This document shows positions 6,987 through 15,329 of a stretch of DNA of 32,864 bases, piece by piece. Each line of letters opens with the position of its first letter. The stretch's first letter is position 1. Source of the stretch: Rheinheimera sp. 1928-s (GTDB lineage Bacteria; Pseudomonadota; Gammaproteobacteria; Enterobacterales; Alteromonadaceae); NCBI RefSeq assembly GCF_029269265.1, contig NZ_JARIXP010000005.1, forward strand, positions 467,382 through 500,245, in the 5' to 3' direction. A program made the position numbers and the translations under genes. The notes under the pieces are model-generated. The model worked only from the letters and a program-made list of their open reading frames with translations, searched no databases and was not told the origin of the DNA.

Positions 6987-7382
6987 ATGCTGAGTTATCA
7001 AGTGGAATCCAGTTTTGATTTAGAAGAAATGCTGACCTTGTATAAAGCCTCAGGTATTAACAGGCCCATAGAGGATAAAAGCCGTATGGCAACCCTGCTT
7101 TCCAGTGCGAATTTACTGCTGACAGCGCGGCAAAATGGTCAATTGGTTGGCTTAGCCCGCTGCATGACGGACAAAGCATGGGTGGTCTATATCTGCGATT
7201 TACTGGTCGATAAAAGCCTGCAACAACAAGGCATAGGTAAAGAGTTGTTACGTCAGGTGCAACTGGTGACAGGGCCGCAAGTGCAGCAGTTGTTGCACAG
7301 TGCCGAAAGCGCGATGAGTTATTACCCCAAAGTAGGTTATCAGTTATGCCACAATGCTTTTGTAGCCAAAAGGGAAAGCTAA
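6987..7382 (+). CDS. GNAT family N-acetyltransferase
   Basis: About 131 residues. The acetyl-CoA binding motif LLVDKSLQQQGIGKELLRQV (Q-x-x-G-I-G) and the preceding WVVYICDLLVD strand are typical of GNAT enzymes; the C-terminal YYPKVGYQLCHNAFVAKR matches the usual last motif. An ATG at 6981 is in frame, but AAGAGGA abuts it and sits six bases before the ATG at 6987, so 6987 is used. Six bases separate its stop from the PaiB-like gene, indicating an operon. It is divergent from the MocR regulator, which probably controls it. Substrate unknown; an amine or amino acid would fit the PaiB-like neighbour, as paiA/paiB pairs in Bacillus link an acetyltransferase with this family. Confidence 0.87.
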   Translation: MLSYQVESSFDLEEMLTLYKASGINRPIEDKSRMATLLSSANLLLTARQNGQLVGLARCMTDKAWVVYICDLLVDKSLQQQGIGKELLRQVQLVTGPQVQQLLHSAESAMSYYPKVGYQLCHNAFVAKRES

Positions 7383-7388
7383 AACACT

Positions 7389-7985
7389 ATGTATTTACCT
7401 AAACACTTTCAGAGCGACGATTTAGATCAGATCCGCTCCTTTTTACAGCAGCATTATTTTGGTTTGCTATTGAGTAACAACCCGGATTTGTATTACAGCC
7501 CTTTGCCATTTTTAATGGACTGGCAGGGCGATCATCTGACTGTATTTTGCCATCTGGCCCGCACTAATCCGCAGTTAAAGCAGCTTAATGATCAGCAGGT
7601 GCAGATTGTGATTATGGGGCCTCATGCTTTTGTCGCAGCAGACTGTTATGGCGATGAGCAGGCTGTTTCAACCTGGAACTACAGCCTGGTCGAACTTAAA
7701 GGCACAGCTTTTACTTTAGATACAGCACAAACTCTGGCTTTAGTACGCAGGCAGGAAAGCTTTTCCGCACCCGACATGCTGCAATCTGCGGATTATCAGC
7801 AAAAGCTGGTGAACGGTATTTGTGGGGTGCGGATAGAGATCAGCAGCGTCATTGGGAAAATGAAGCTCTCGCAGAACAAATCAGCAGAACTACGACAAAA
7901 AGTAGGCGACTATTTGCAGGCGACGGAGCAGCCTCAAAGCGTCTGGCAACTGATGCAACAGCTGGCTTTGTATCAAAGCAACTGA
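7389..7985 (+). CDS. PaiB-like FMN-binding protein (putative negative regulator)
   Basis: A 198-residue protein with the start MYLPKHFQSDD, then LLLSNNPDLYYSPLPFLMD, TVFCHLARTNPQ, ADCYGDEQAVSTWNYSLVELKG and the C-terminal VRIEISSVIGKMKLSQNKS, which is the PaiB family pattern (FMN-binding split barrel annotated as a negative transcriptional regulator). It has the usual family length. It follows the GNAT gene by six bases, giving a PaiA/PaiB-like pair in which an acetyltransferase and a flavin-binding protein are made together. A true DNA-binding role is uncertain for the family; some members may bind heme or flavin. Confidence 0.88.
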   Translation: MYLPKHFQSDDLDQIRSFLQQHYFGLLLSNNPDLYYSPLPFLMDWQGDHLTVFCHLARTNPQLKQLNDQQVQIVIMGPHAFVAADCYGDEQAVSTWNYSLVELKGTAFTLDTAQTLALVRRQESFSAPDMLQSADYQQKLVNGICGVRIEISSVIGKMKLSQNKSAELRQKVGDYLQATEQPQSVWQLMQQLALYQSN

Positions 7986-8098
7986 CAGCGAAAAACAAGC
8001 AAGGCAGAAGACAGCTGCGGGCCCAGTATAAAACCAGCGACTGCCTTGCCTGAGTACTGACTAAAACCAGAACTACAGATGAGTGGTGGCACATCGGC

Positions 8099-8287
8099 CT
8101 AGTTATAACCAAGCTCAGCACAGTGATCTGTAGTGAAGTCAGGACTTTTGGATTTCACAGGCTCTGACTCAGCATCACTCCAGACTAAACTTAAAGCCCG
8201 GCGCTCTTGCTGGGTTAAATCTGTATCGTTCTTAGTGGCGTCAAAGCTAAAGGGTTGCGCACTTTTCTGTTGTTTGATTGCACTCAT
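8099..8287 (-). CDS. Small 62-residue protein of unknown function
   Basis: An ATG at 8287 is preceded by AGGAGTG at six bases, one of the best ribosome-binding sites in the window, which favours this start over the longer frame to 8344. The product starts MSAIKQQKSAQPFSFDATKN, is hydrophilic, and contains TQQERRALSLVWSDAE and a single cysteine near its end (DHCAELGYN). It has no signal peptide or membrane segment. I recognise no family. It is alone on the minus strand between two plus-strand genes. An inverted repeat (AATACC-TTGT-GGTATT, 8318-8333) lies just upstream and could be an operator. Confidence 0.6.
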   Translation of the reverse strand: MSAIKQQKSAQPFSFDATKNDTDLTQQERRALSLVWSDAESEPVKSKSPDFTTDHCAELGYN

Positions 8288-8317
8288 AAGATGCACTCCT
8301 GTCTTTTTACTTAAGCT

Positions 8318-8333
8318 AATACCTTGTGGTATT
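8318..8333. promoter_or_regulatory. Inverted repeat upstream of the 62-residue gene
   Basis: AATACC (8318-8323), TTGT, GGTATT (8328-8333): a perfect six-base inverted repeat with a four-base centre, located about 31 bases upstream of the small gene's start codon. It may be a regulator site in the minus-strand promoter. The rest of the 8288-8593 gap holds only the leader hairpin at 8551-8567. Confidence 0.35.
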
Positions 8334-8550
8334 GAGACTGCCAAGGACTAAAATCTAAACTTCATTACAGAGCCCACTGGCAGGTGGATTTTTAGTTTGC
8401 TCCCGTAAAGATGAGCCTAAGCTGAACTGAATGCTTGTTTTTTAACCAGTCATTATCCCCTGATTTTTTGGCCAAATCCTTCTGCGAAACCAGGCTCAAC
8501 AGCAGTAAGCTGCCGTTCAGTTAACCAAGGTACACTGCCGCCTTATCTGA

Positions 8551-8567
8551 ACCGGGCAACTCCCGGT
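8551..8567 (+). promoter_or_regulatory. Short leader hairpin upstream of the outer-membrane-like gene
   Basis: ACCGGG (8551-8556), loop CAACT, CCCGGT (8562-8567), 26 bases before the start codon at 8594 and just ahead of its AGAGGG ribosome-binding site. It may stabilise or modulate the mRNA leader; no terminator T-run follows. Confidence 0.4.
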
Positions 8568-8593
8568 ATGTGTTTGAAAGAGGGATCATAACA

Positions 8594-9022
8594 ATGAAAA
8601 TTAAATTAACTCTGGCCACCCTGGTCGTCGCAACAGTATTCGCAACAGGCGTTGCTCAGGCCGGTGAATTTGTACCATCCGCAGGTTTTGGCTCTCAATA
8701 CGGCGACTTAGGCGGTAAATTTATGTACCGCGAAGACAATATGGCTGTTTACGTGGGTGTGGGTGTAGGCGGTGCAGCTGTAGGTTTTCATATAGCGCCA
8801 TCTGCAGGCAGTCAGCACGTATTTGGTGCTCAATATGCGTCGGGTTCCGATGTATTTGATAGCAAAGCTTTATTACTGGCCACTTATGATTACCACTTCA
8901 GCGGTTTTAGCGGTCGTGGCTGGACTTTAGGTGGTGGTTTAGGCACTGCAGATTACGATGGTGGCCGTCGTGATGGCGACAGCAGAACTGTCGCAGTCTT
9001 TAACGCTGGCTATAAATTCTGA
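8594..9022 (+). CDS. Small exported outer-membrane beta-barrel-like protein
   Basis: About 142 residues. The ATG at 8594 is preceded by AGAGGG and starts a classic signal peptide (MKIKLTLATLVVATVFATG, cleavage near AQA/GEF); the frame's earlier start at 8570 lacks this logic. The mature protein alternates hydrophobic and polar residues, is rich in Gly, Tyr and aromatic residues (YVGVGVGGAAVGFHIAPSAG, WTLGGGLGTADYDGG) and ends FNAGYKF with a terminal Phe, the usual C-terminal signal of outer-membrane barrels. It is too short for a large porin; a small barrel or a surface protein is likely. No specific family recognised. It is followed by a strong terminator. Confidence 0.75.
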   Translation: MKIKLTLATLVVATVFATGVAQAGEFVPSAGFGSQYGDLGGKFMYREDNMAVYVGVGVGGAAVGFHIAPSAGSQHVFGAQYASGSDVFDSKALLLATYDYHFSGFSGRGWTLGGGLGTADYDGGRRDGDSRTVAVFNAGYKF

Positions 9023-9051
9023 CGTTCTTGTTCGACTAGCGCATTGAAGTT

Positions 9052-9078
9052 AAGGCAGCCATTTGGCTGCCTTTTTTA
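9052..9078 (+). terminator. Rho-independent terminator of the outer-membrane-like gene
   Basis: AAGGCAGCC (9052-9060), loop ATTT, GGCTGCCTT (9065-9073) followed by further T residues. The T-run overlaps the stop codon of the convergent DUF1080 gene. Confidence 0.9.
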
Positions 9079-9948
9079 TAAAAACAGCTTGCTGTATTCT
9101 GCTGGCATTTGCTCTAAAGGTTTGATTAGTATGCCTTTGTAGAACAGTTCTGCGGCTTCACTTTGCAGCTGAATTTTGCCTTCAATTAAAGGTTCAGTTT
9201 TGCCTTCTGGCGTGACATATCTGGAATTACGCAACACCATCACCACATGACCATTCACTATATGCAGGCTTTGCCCTTCAAAAGCAATAAGCTCCAGCGT
9301 GTTCCACTGCCCTGCAGGTTTTTCATGGTTTTCTTTACGCAGTACAAAACCCTGCAACTCTTCTCCTTTGCCCACTTTGATAAAGGGCTGAGTCTCATCA
9401 GCTACTGCATTCATAATAAATTCGGGTTGATAAGCGCGGATATCAATAGCCGATGTGGCCTGTTGCCAATAATCGCCGTTATGACCTTCCATGATTTGGA
9501 ACTCCTGTGACAACATCCAGGAACGAAAGTACTCCTGACCGTGCTCACCCGTTGCATGATACAAAATGCCACTGTCTTTGAGTTTATTCAGACGAGGTGG
9601 CCACTTTTTCTCACCCCAACGAAATTGCAGTTTTAAATGGTAATTTTTATAGGATTTTTTACTGGTCACAGCGCCATAAATTTCACCACTGACTCTAAGC
9701 ACTGGCTCGTTATTTTCTTCCTGCATAGTAAAAACTTTATGTACGTCGTTGCCCCTATTTAAACCTATAGGAGCTATAGGATTTCCCTGCTCATCTTTAG
9801 GCACAGAACCGTCATAAGACTCCTTATGCTTATAGCTTAAGTAGGTATCCCACTGGCTGAGGTTTTTATCCAGTAAGGGTTGCCAGTCGGCAGCTACTGC
9901 GGAATAACTACACAAGACGATGGAAAAACAGAGGAGTTTAAGTTTCAT
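9076..9948 (-). CDS. Secreted DUF1080 (3-keto-disaccharide hydrolase-like) protein
   Basis: About 290 residues from ATG 9948, which starts a signal peptide (MKLKLLCFSIVLCSYSAVA, cleavage before ADWQPLL); the longer frame to 9999 would place charged residues ahead of it. The body is a jelly-roll of the DUF1080 family: LLDKNLSQWDTYLS, YHLKLQFRWGEKKWPP, SGILYHATG, QEFQIMEGHNGDYW and QWNTLELIAFEGQSLHIVNGHVV. Family members include 3-keto-disaccharide hydrolases and related glycoside-acting proteins. Which substrate applies here is unknown. No oxidoreductase partner is nearby. Confidence 0.87.
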   Translation of the reverse strand: MKLKLLCFSIVLCSYSAVAADWQPLLDKNLSQWDTYLSYKHKESYDGSVPKDEQGNPIAPIGLNRGNDVHKVFTMQEENNEPVLRVSGEIYGAVTSKKSYKNYHLKLQFRWGEKKWPPRLNKLKDSGILYHATGEHGQEYFRSWMLSQEFQIMEGHNGDYWQQATSAIDIRAYQPEFIMNAVADETQPFIKVGKGEELQGFVLRKENHEKPAGQWNTLELIAFEGQSLHIVNGHVVMVLRNSRYVTPEGKTEPLIEGKIQLQSEAAELFYKGILIKPLEQMPAEYSKLFL

Positions 9949-10056
9949 AGCTTTTATCCAATAGTGAATGATTTCAATTGGATACCAGTTTAACCGCAAA
10001 ATGTAAAGCGCTTACATAATGAAGTAGGGATAAAGCCTGTTACGTTTTTTAGTAAT

Positions 10057-10082
10057 AAGGGCTGAGTCTTGACTCAGCCCTT
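10057..10082 (-). terminator. Hairpin downstream of the tricorn-like peptidase gene
   Basis: AAGGGCTGAGTC (10057-10068), TT, GACTCAGCCCTT (10071-10082): a perfect 12-base inverted repeat lying 20 bases past the stop of the minus-strand peptidase gene. On that strand the stem is followed by ATTACT, a weak T-run, so termination is likely but not textbook. Confidence 0.65.
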
Positions 10083-10102
10083 AAAGCGATAAAGGAATAT
10101 GG

Positions 10103-13100
10103 TTACCAGTTCAGCTTTTGTGCGTCTTTGGCAATGCCCGGTTTTAACGGTTCAGCTTTTAGTTCAGGCACGGCTTTTTCCTGCAGTTGTTTTTGCAACA
10201 AGCTAATAGCGTATGACAGCTGCGCATCCTGACCACTGAAGCTGGCGTAAGGTAAATTATCAACCATCAGATCCGGGCTCACGCCCCTACCCTCGATAAT
10301 CCAGCGGCCGTCTTTATCAAACTGTGCGGTTTCAGCCACACGGGCCACCCCCATATCAGCTAATAAATTACGACCCGATAACCAAACCCCAGCTCCTGCG
10401 GTTTGTTGCCCAATCACAGGGCCTAAACCTAAACTTTTAATACCGGCGGCAAAAGTTTCACCATCTGAGTACGTCAGTGGATCGGTCAGTACCACCAACT
10501 GGCCTCGGAAGCTTTGCTGCATATTGCCATAAGCATTGCCCTGAGTCGGTTGCCAGAATGCCCAAACCCGGCGTAACAACTTTTCAATCACCCAACTGTC
10601 GATATTGCCCCCTCTGTTGCGGCGCACATCAATGATCAGGCCGGGTTTATCCACGTTGGCATAAAAGTCACGGGCAAAGTTGCTGATGTCGTTGGCTGTC
10701 ATAGCGTATAAATGCAGATAACCCAGTTGCTGCTTGCCTTGCTGTTCCACCTGTTGTTTTTTCTGCTGCACCCAATGCTGATAACGCAACATCTGCTCTT
10801 GTTGCGGGCTGACAGGCACCACGACTTTTTTCAGGTTTTTACCATTTCGCTCTAACTGCAACAGCACTTGCTGGCCTTGCTGTTGTTGTAAAACCTGATG
10901 TAAATCCAATACTGAAGCCACAGCTTTACCATTCACAGCCAGCAACTGATCGCCAGTTTTCAGTTCAACTCCGGCTCTGTTCAGTGGACTGGCAATAGAG
11001 GGTAAATCAGGGTCGGTCTGATAAATAGTCTGTAGTATTAATTTGCCATCGCGGCTGACAAACTCGCCCCCCAGACTGGCAGCTTTGCTGCTTTCATTGG
11101 CTTTGGCATAATCGCCGCCCCGCACCTGCGAGTGCAATACAGACAATTCGCCAATCAGCTGTGCCAGTAAATCATCCAGTTCAAATCTGTCCGTCACCCT
11201 TTCAAGTAAAGGCTGATAGCGTCTTTTGGTGGTGCCCCAGTCCACACCACGCATTGCCGGGTCAAATAAAAACTCCCTATGCATCAGCCAGGCATCATGG
11301 AACATTTGTTGCCATTCGGCTTTAGGCGTGACGGTCAGGCTAATTTTATCAATAGCCCAGGGTTCAGCTTCTTCACCCTCCGGTGCTTTCGCTGCGGCAG
11401 AACCTAAGAAAAATCTATAACTGCCCGGCGCTGTTTCGTACTGCAAAAACAGTGATTTACCATCTGCACTACTTTGTATAGCGCGTACCTTACCGGCAAA
11501 ACTCAACAGTTTTTTGTTTTCAGGTTCAATTTTTAAGGCCCGTACTGAACCCGCATCCCTACTGTGTTCAAATTCATGCAGATATAAATAATCAGCGCCA
11601 ACCTGCAGTTTCTGATAATTCCCCGCTGCAGCCGGTACTTGCCACAACTGCCCAGGTAAGTCTTTCACTGAAACCGCTTTACCCTGGCCTTCAAGCCCAG
11701 CGGTTAATTCAGTTTCTGCATCAAAGGGAAACTGCGCAGAGCTGGTTAACGCATAGGCAAATACTTGCGCTCTTTTATCAAAAGCAGGCCCCATATTTCT
11801 ATCTCCCCAAGGTGAACCTGGGGTTGGTTTTAACTCGCGCTCTGATAAAAAGTACAACCAGTCACCATCAGGATGAAAAGCCGGGCTGTAGGAATTGTAT
11901 TTATCTGTAGTCAGCAATTTTGCCTGCTGCTCTTTGATGGAATACAAACCAATTTGCTGACGACCAGTGCCATCTTTTTCTGCGGTAAAGGCCAATACAG
12001 TGCTGAATTTATTCCAGACCATATCGCCGTAAGGGCTTAAACCAAAGCCACTTTTGTGGACCAGTTGATTGCTGCCGGTTTTCAAATCAAACACCCAAAG
12101 CTGGCCTTGTTTATCATCATGCGCCAGATAACGGCCATCAGGCGATAAGGCTAAGTTCCAGCGAAACCCACGGCCATCCTTAGTCAGTTGCTTGCCTTTG
12201 TCTGAACCATCGGCTGCATATTGCCAAATTTCAGGTTCACCGGATTGATCCGAAATCAGATACACCCATTTGCCATCCTGACTGATCACAGCACCGCGGG
12301 CCCGGGCTGTTTCAGGCACGGCCAGCTCGACAATACGTTGTGGCGAACGGGACAACACCTGCACTTTGCTGCGAAGCGTCAGTACCAGTTTTTCTTTGGC
12401 AAAACCAACAGAGCTGGAGGTTAAATACTTCAGCGGTTCAGTTAATAAACGCTGACGTTGCTGCGGAGAGTCTGTCACCAACGCAGGGGCTAGAGTACTG
12501 CTTTGGCCCGAGCTTAAATCCAGCAGTTGAATATCTGCGCCTAACTGATAGGCCACTTTGCCTTGCTCAAGACGGGCAGAACGTACGGCAAAATCCTGAT
12601 GCGTGGTCAGCTCTTTCAGCTGTGCAGAGACAGGATCGTAAGACCATAAATTAGCATTGCCACCTGCGTCACTGATCAGCACCAGCTGTCCTTGCCAAAG
12701 CATAGGATTGCGTAACGAGCCCTGATGATCTACCAATAAGCGCTCTGCTTCGAGCACTGAACCCAGTTTCCAGCGCCATAACTGGCCTTTAGCTCCGCCC
12801 TGATACTGTCGGGCATTATCGCCTGTCAGTTGCAAACCGTAACGGATAAAATAAACATAACCATTTTGCTGATCCAATACAGCTTCTACTGCATCCAGTA
12901 ACGGCAAGGTTTCGGTTTGCTGAGTGTCTATATCCATCAGCTTCAGCACCCAGCTGTTCACCGGGCCCGTCATGGCATCAGTGCTGTACAGCAATTTGCC
13001 ATCCAGACTCCAGCCTTGCAGTTTTACTTTGGCATTGTGTGCTGTTAAACGCTTCGGCGACCCGCCTGTTAAGGGTAAATAATAAATATCCGGGGTATCG

Positions 13101-13342
13101 TCATAAGCCGCCACATAAACTACGGCTTTACCGTCAGGGGTAAATAGCGCCTGAGTTTCTTCTGCCGGATGTGTGGTTAAACGTTTGGCATCGCCACCGC
13201 TAAGTTGGCTTAGCCATAAATCACCTTCGGCAGTAAATACCAGTTGATCGTTTTGCAAAGCGGGTGAGCGGTAATACGCAGCATCGGCATAACTGCTGGC
13301 AAAAAGAGCGGCGGTCAGACAAGCGACTAAACTGAGTTTCAT
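10103..13342 (-). CDS. Tricorn-like S41 family serine peptidase, exported
   Basis: A 1079-residue protein, the normal length for tricorn protease homologues. It has a signal peptide (to about ADAA), then an N-terminal beta-propeller with repeated TolB-like blades (AEGDLWLSQLSGGDAKRLTT, SPDGRYLAHDD, FHPDGDWLYFLSE), a mixed domain, a PDZ segment (LKTGDQLLAVNGKAVASVLD) and the C-terminal S41 catalytic core. Catalytic candidates are His737 in SVLHSQVRGGDY and the nucleophile Ser959 in LTYSDGETFAAG; LIIDVRRNRGGNIDSW is the usual strand before it. Tricorn enzymes degrade peptides further after larger proteases. Here the signal peptide places it in the periplasm. It ends upstream of a hairpin and is 112 bases from ltaE. 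Confidence 0.93.
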   Translation of the reverse strand: MKLSLVACLTAALFASSYADAAYYRSPALQNDQLVFTAEGDLWLSQLSGGDAKRLTTHPAEETQALFTPDGKAVVYVAAYDDTPDIYYLPLTGGSPKRLTAHNAKVKLQGWSLDGKLLYSTDAMTGPVNSWVLKLMDIDTQQTETLPLLDAVEAVLDQQNGYVYFIRYGLQLTGDNARQYQGGAKGQLWRWKLGSVLEAERLLVDHQGSLRNPMLWQGQLVLISDAGGNANLWSYDPVSAQLKELTTHQDFAVRSARLEQGKVAYQLGADIQLLDLSSGQSSTLAPALVTDSPQQRQRLLTEPLKYLTSSSVGFAKEKLVLTLRSKVQVLSRSPQRIVELAVPETARARGAVISQDGKWVYLISDQSGEPEIWQYAADGSDKGKQLTKDGRGFRWNLALSPDGRYLAHDDKQGQLWVFDLKTGSNQLVHKSGFGLSPYGDMVWNKFSTVLAFTAEKDGTGRQQIGLYSIKEQQAKLLTTDKYNSYSPAFHPDGDWLYFLSERELKPTPGSPWGDRNMGPAFDKRAQVFAYALTSSAQFPFDAETELTAGLEGQGKAVSVKDLPGQLWQVPAAAGNYQKLQVGADYLYLHEFEHSRDAGSVRALKIEPENKKLLSFAGKVRAIQSSADGKSLFLQYETAPGSYRFFLGSAAAKAPEGEEAEPWAIDKISLTVTPKAEWQQMFHDAWLMHREFLFDPAMRGVDWGTTKRRYQPLLERVTDRFELDDLLAQLIGELSVLHSQVRGGDYAKANESSKAASLGGEFVSRDGKLILQTIYQTDPDLPSIASPLNRAGVELKTGDQLLAVNGKAVASVLDLHQVLQQQQGQQVLLQLERNGKNLKKVVVPVSPQQEQMLRYQHWVQQKKQQVEQQGKQQLGYLHLYAMTANDISNFARDFYANVDKPGLIIDVRRNRGGNIDSWVIEKLLRRVWAFWQPTQGNAYGNMQQSFRGQLVVLTDPLTYSDGETFAAGIKSLGLGPVIGQQTAGAGVWLSGRNLLADMGVARVAETAQFDKDGRWIIEGRGVSPDLMVDNLPYASFSGQDAQLSYAISLLQKQLQEKAVPELKAEPLKPGIAKDAQKLNW

Positions 13343-13454
13343 AGATGGCCCCGGAGTTTTTGTTTTTACTGTTTTTTAATTTGCCTTTACCTTATCAGCT
13401 TCAACCAAAAAAAAGCAGAGGGGGCCGCCTCAGAAATCAGTCAGTTAATCCCAC

Positions 13455-14531
13455 TTAAAGCCTGAATTTTTGCACTACATCCAACGTACTTTGAATATCA
13501 GTAACCTTGATATCCAAATGAGTCACCCAACGTACTCTTTTGTAGTAGTGATCGGCTTTGTTGTAATTACTGCTGGTCAGTTTAATACCCTGCTCCGACA
13601 GATAAGCCAGTAAAGGCTCTGCCACTTCGACAGCTATATCGGTAAATAAAATATTGGTATGAACAGACACCAGTTCCAGTTTACCTTTGAGCAGTGGATG
13701 TTCAGCTGCAATATGCTGTAAACCATCAGCAAGTTGTCGTGCATGCTGGTGATCCTCTGCCAGACGCTGAATGTTATTTTGCAGTGCATATAAACCAGCA
13801 GCAGCCAGCACTCCGGCCTGGCGCATACCGCCGCCCAACATTTTACGAAGTCGTCTTGCCTGCTGAATAAAAGCATGACTACCCAGCAGCAAAGAGCCAA
13901 CCGGAGCTCCTAAACCTTTGGATAAACATAAAGACAATGAATCAAAACCAGCACAAAGTTGCCGGGCTTTTTGAATTGGATCTGAATTGTCTTCAGAGGC
14001 TAAAGCCACAGCGGCGTTCATCAGCCGGGCACCGTCTATATGGCACTTTAACCCCAGCTCTTTAGCCAAAGCCGCCACTGAATTCATATAGGCCAGTGGC
14101 AACACCTTACCGCCTGTGGTGTTTTCCATCACAATTAATTTAGTGCGGGCAAAATGTGGATCGTCAGGTTTTACCGCTGCTCGTATATGCTCCAGCGCTA
14201 AAGTGCCATCGGGTTGATGCTCGATAGGCTGAGGCTGAATAGAACCGAGCACCGCCATACCACCGCCTTCCCAGCGATAGGTATGCCACTGCTGCCCAAC
14301 TATAGCTTCATCGCCACGCTGGCAATGCGCCATCAAGGCTATTAAGTTGGTTTGAGTGCCACTTGGCGCAAACAAAGCCGCTTCAAAACCTAATAGCTCT
14401 GCCGCATAACGCTGCAACTCATTTACCGTCGGGTCGTCTTGAAACACATCATCACCCAAAGGCGCTGCCAGCATAGCTGCTTTCATTGCTGCTGTGGGCT
14501 GAGTCACTGTGTCACTGCGAAAATCTGTCAT
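13455..14531 (-). CDS. ltaE: Low-specificity L-threonine aldolase
   Basis: A 358-residue PLP-dependent aldolase. It starts MTDFRSDTVTQPTAAMKAAM and has GDDVFQDDPTVNELQ, LFAPSGTQTNLIAL, CHIDGARLMNAAVAL and the PLP lysine Lys205 in LSLCLSKGLGAPVGS. It cleaves L-threonine and allo-threonine to glycine and acetaldehyde in the cytoplasm. The start has a near-perfect AGGAGG six bases upstream. It lies 91 bases downstream of the arginine exporter gene on the same strand. Co-transcription is possible, but the gap is large enough for its own promoter. Confidence 0.93.
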   Translation of the reverse strand: MTDFRSDTVTQPTAAMKAAMLAAPLGDDVFQDDPTVNELQRYAAELLGFEAALFAPSGTQTNLIALMAHCQRGDEAIVGQQWHTYRWEGGGMAVLGSIQPQPIEHQPDGTLALEHIRAAVKPDDPHFARTKLIVMENTTGGKVLPLAYMNSVAALAKELGLKCHIDGARLMNAAVALASEDNSDPIQKARQLCAGFDSLSLCLSKGLGAPVGSLLLGSHAFIQQARRLRKMLGGGMRQAGVLAAAGLYALQNNIQRLAEDHQHARQLADGLQHIAAEHPLLKGKLELVSVHTNILFTDIAVEVAEPLLAYLSEQGIKLTSSNYNKADHYYKRVRWVTHLDIKVTDIQSTLDVVQKFRL

Positions 14532-14622
14532 TTGTGGCCTCCTGAAATCTGACCTCTATCAGACCTGATCACAGACAGCTCTGCAAGGGCGACACAACGG
14601 CTTTTCCTTGCCGGATATCGCG

Positions 14623-15219
14623 TTAAACAGCCAACTTCAGTGCTATGCCAGCTAAAATAAAAGCCACCAGGCCATCAAACAGCCGCCAGCGCAGTGGGGA
14701 ACTCAGCCAAATTTTAAGCCTTGGCGCTAATCCAGTTAAGGCACTGAACCAACACAAAGACGCCAGACAAGCACCAACGGTAAACCAGAAAGGTTGGGCC
14801 TGCGCAGAACCCACACTGCCAATCAATACCACTGTATCCAGATACACATGAGGGTTTAACAAAGTAATGGCCAACGCAGTGACTGCTGTTTTTGGCGAGC
14901 TTTGCACTTGCACTTCAGCTTTTGCCAGCAAAGTGCCTTGCCCCTGCCAGGCCCGCTTTGCTGCTCCAAAGGCCAGCCATAACAACATCGCAACACCGGC
15001 CCAGGTCAAAACTGGCACCAGCGGAGGCAACCAAAGCTGGATCAACTGCACACTGTAAACTCCAACAACAATTAAAGCGGCATCACATAAAATACAGACA
15101 GCAGCAATCACCAGCCGGTTTGCACCAGCCATGCTTTGGCTTAACACCCAAATATTTTGTGCACCAATAGCCACTATTAAACTTAAACCCACAGTAAAAC
15201 CGGTAAAAAACGACAGCAT
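14623..15219 (-). CDS. argO: LysE-family arginine exporter ArgO
   Basis: About 198 residues from ATG 15219, preceded by GGGGAG at eight bases (the frame runs to 15246 without a good site). It has the LysE/RhtB fold with five to six membrane segments and the motifs GFTVGLSLIVAIGAQNIWVL and LNPHVYLDTVVLIGS, typical of LysE/ArgO exporters of basic amino acids at the inner membrane. It is divergent from an ArgP-type LysR regulator 110 bases away, the standard arrangement for argO control, which strongly supports arginine/lysine export as its function. Confidence 0.9.
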   Translation of the reverse strand: MLSFFTGFTVGLSLIVAIGAQNIWVLSQSMAGANRLVIAAVCILCDAALIVVGVYSVQLIQLWLPPLVPVLTWAGVAMLLWLAFGAAKRAWQGQGTLLAKAEVQVQSSPKTAVTALAITLLNPHVYLDTVVLIGSVGSAQAQPFWFTVGACLASLCWFSALTGLAPRLKIWLSSPLRWRLFDGLVAFILAGIALKLAV

Positions 15220-15329
15220 CTTATTCACTCCCCAAAAGCCATTCACGCCATAAAATTAGTAGCGCCAGCTTAACCAACAGGCTTACCATGAATCCAACAA
15301 ATAAATTTCCTACCTCATGAGAAAAACTG

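Noticed and set aside
7849-8121. Minus-strand frame overlapping the PaiB-like gene end
   Set aside because: Overlaps a well supported gene and the small 62-residue gene, with no family pattern.
13343-13454. Terminator between ltaE and the tricorn-like gene
   Set aside because: No convincing stem with a T-run was found.
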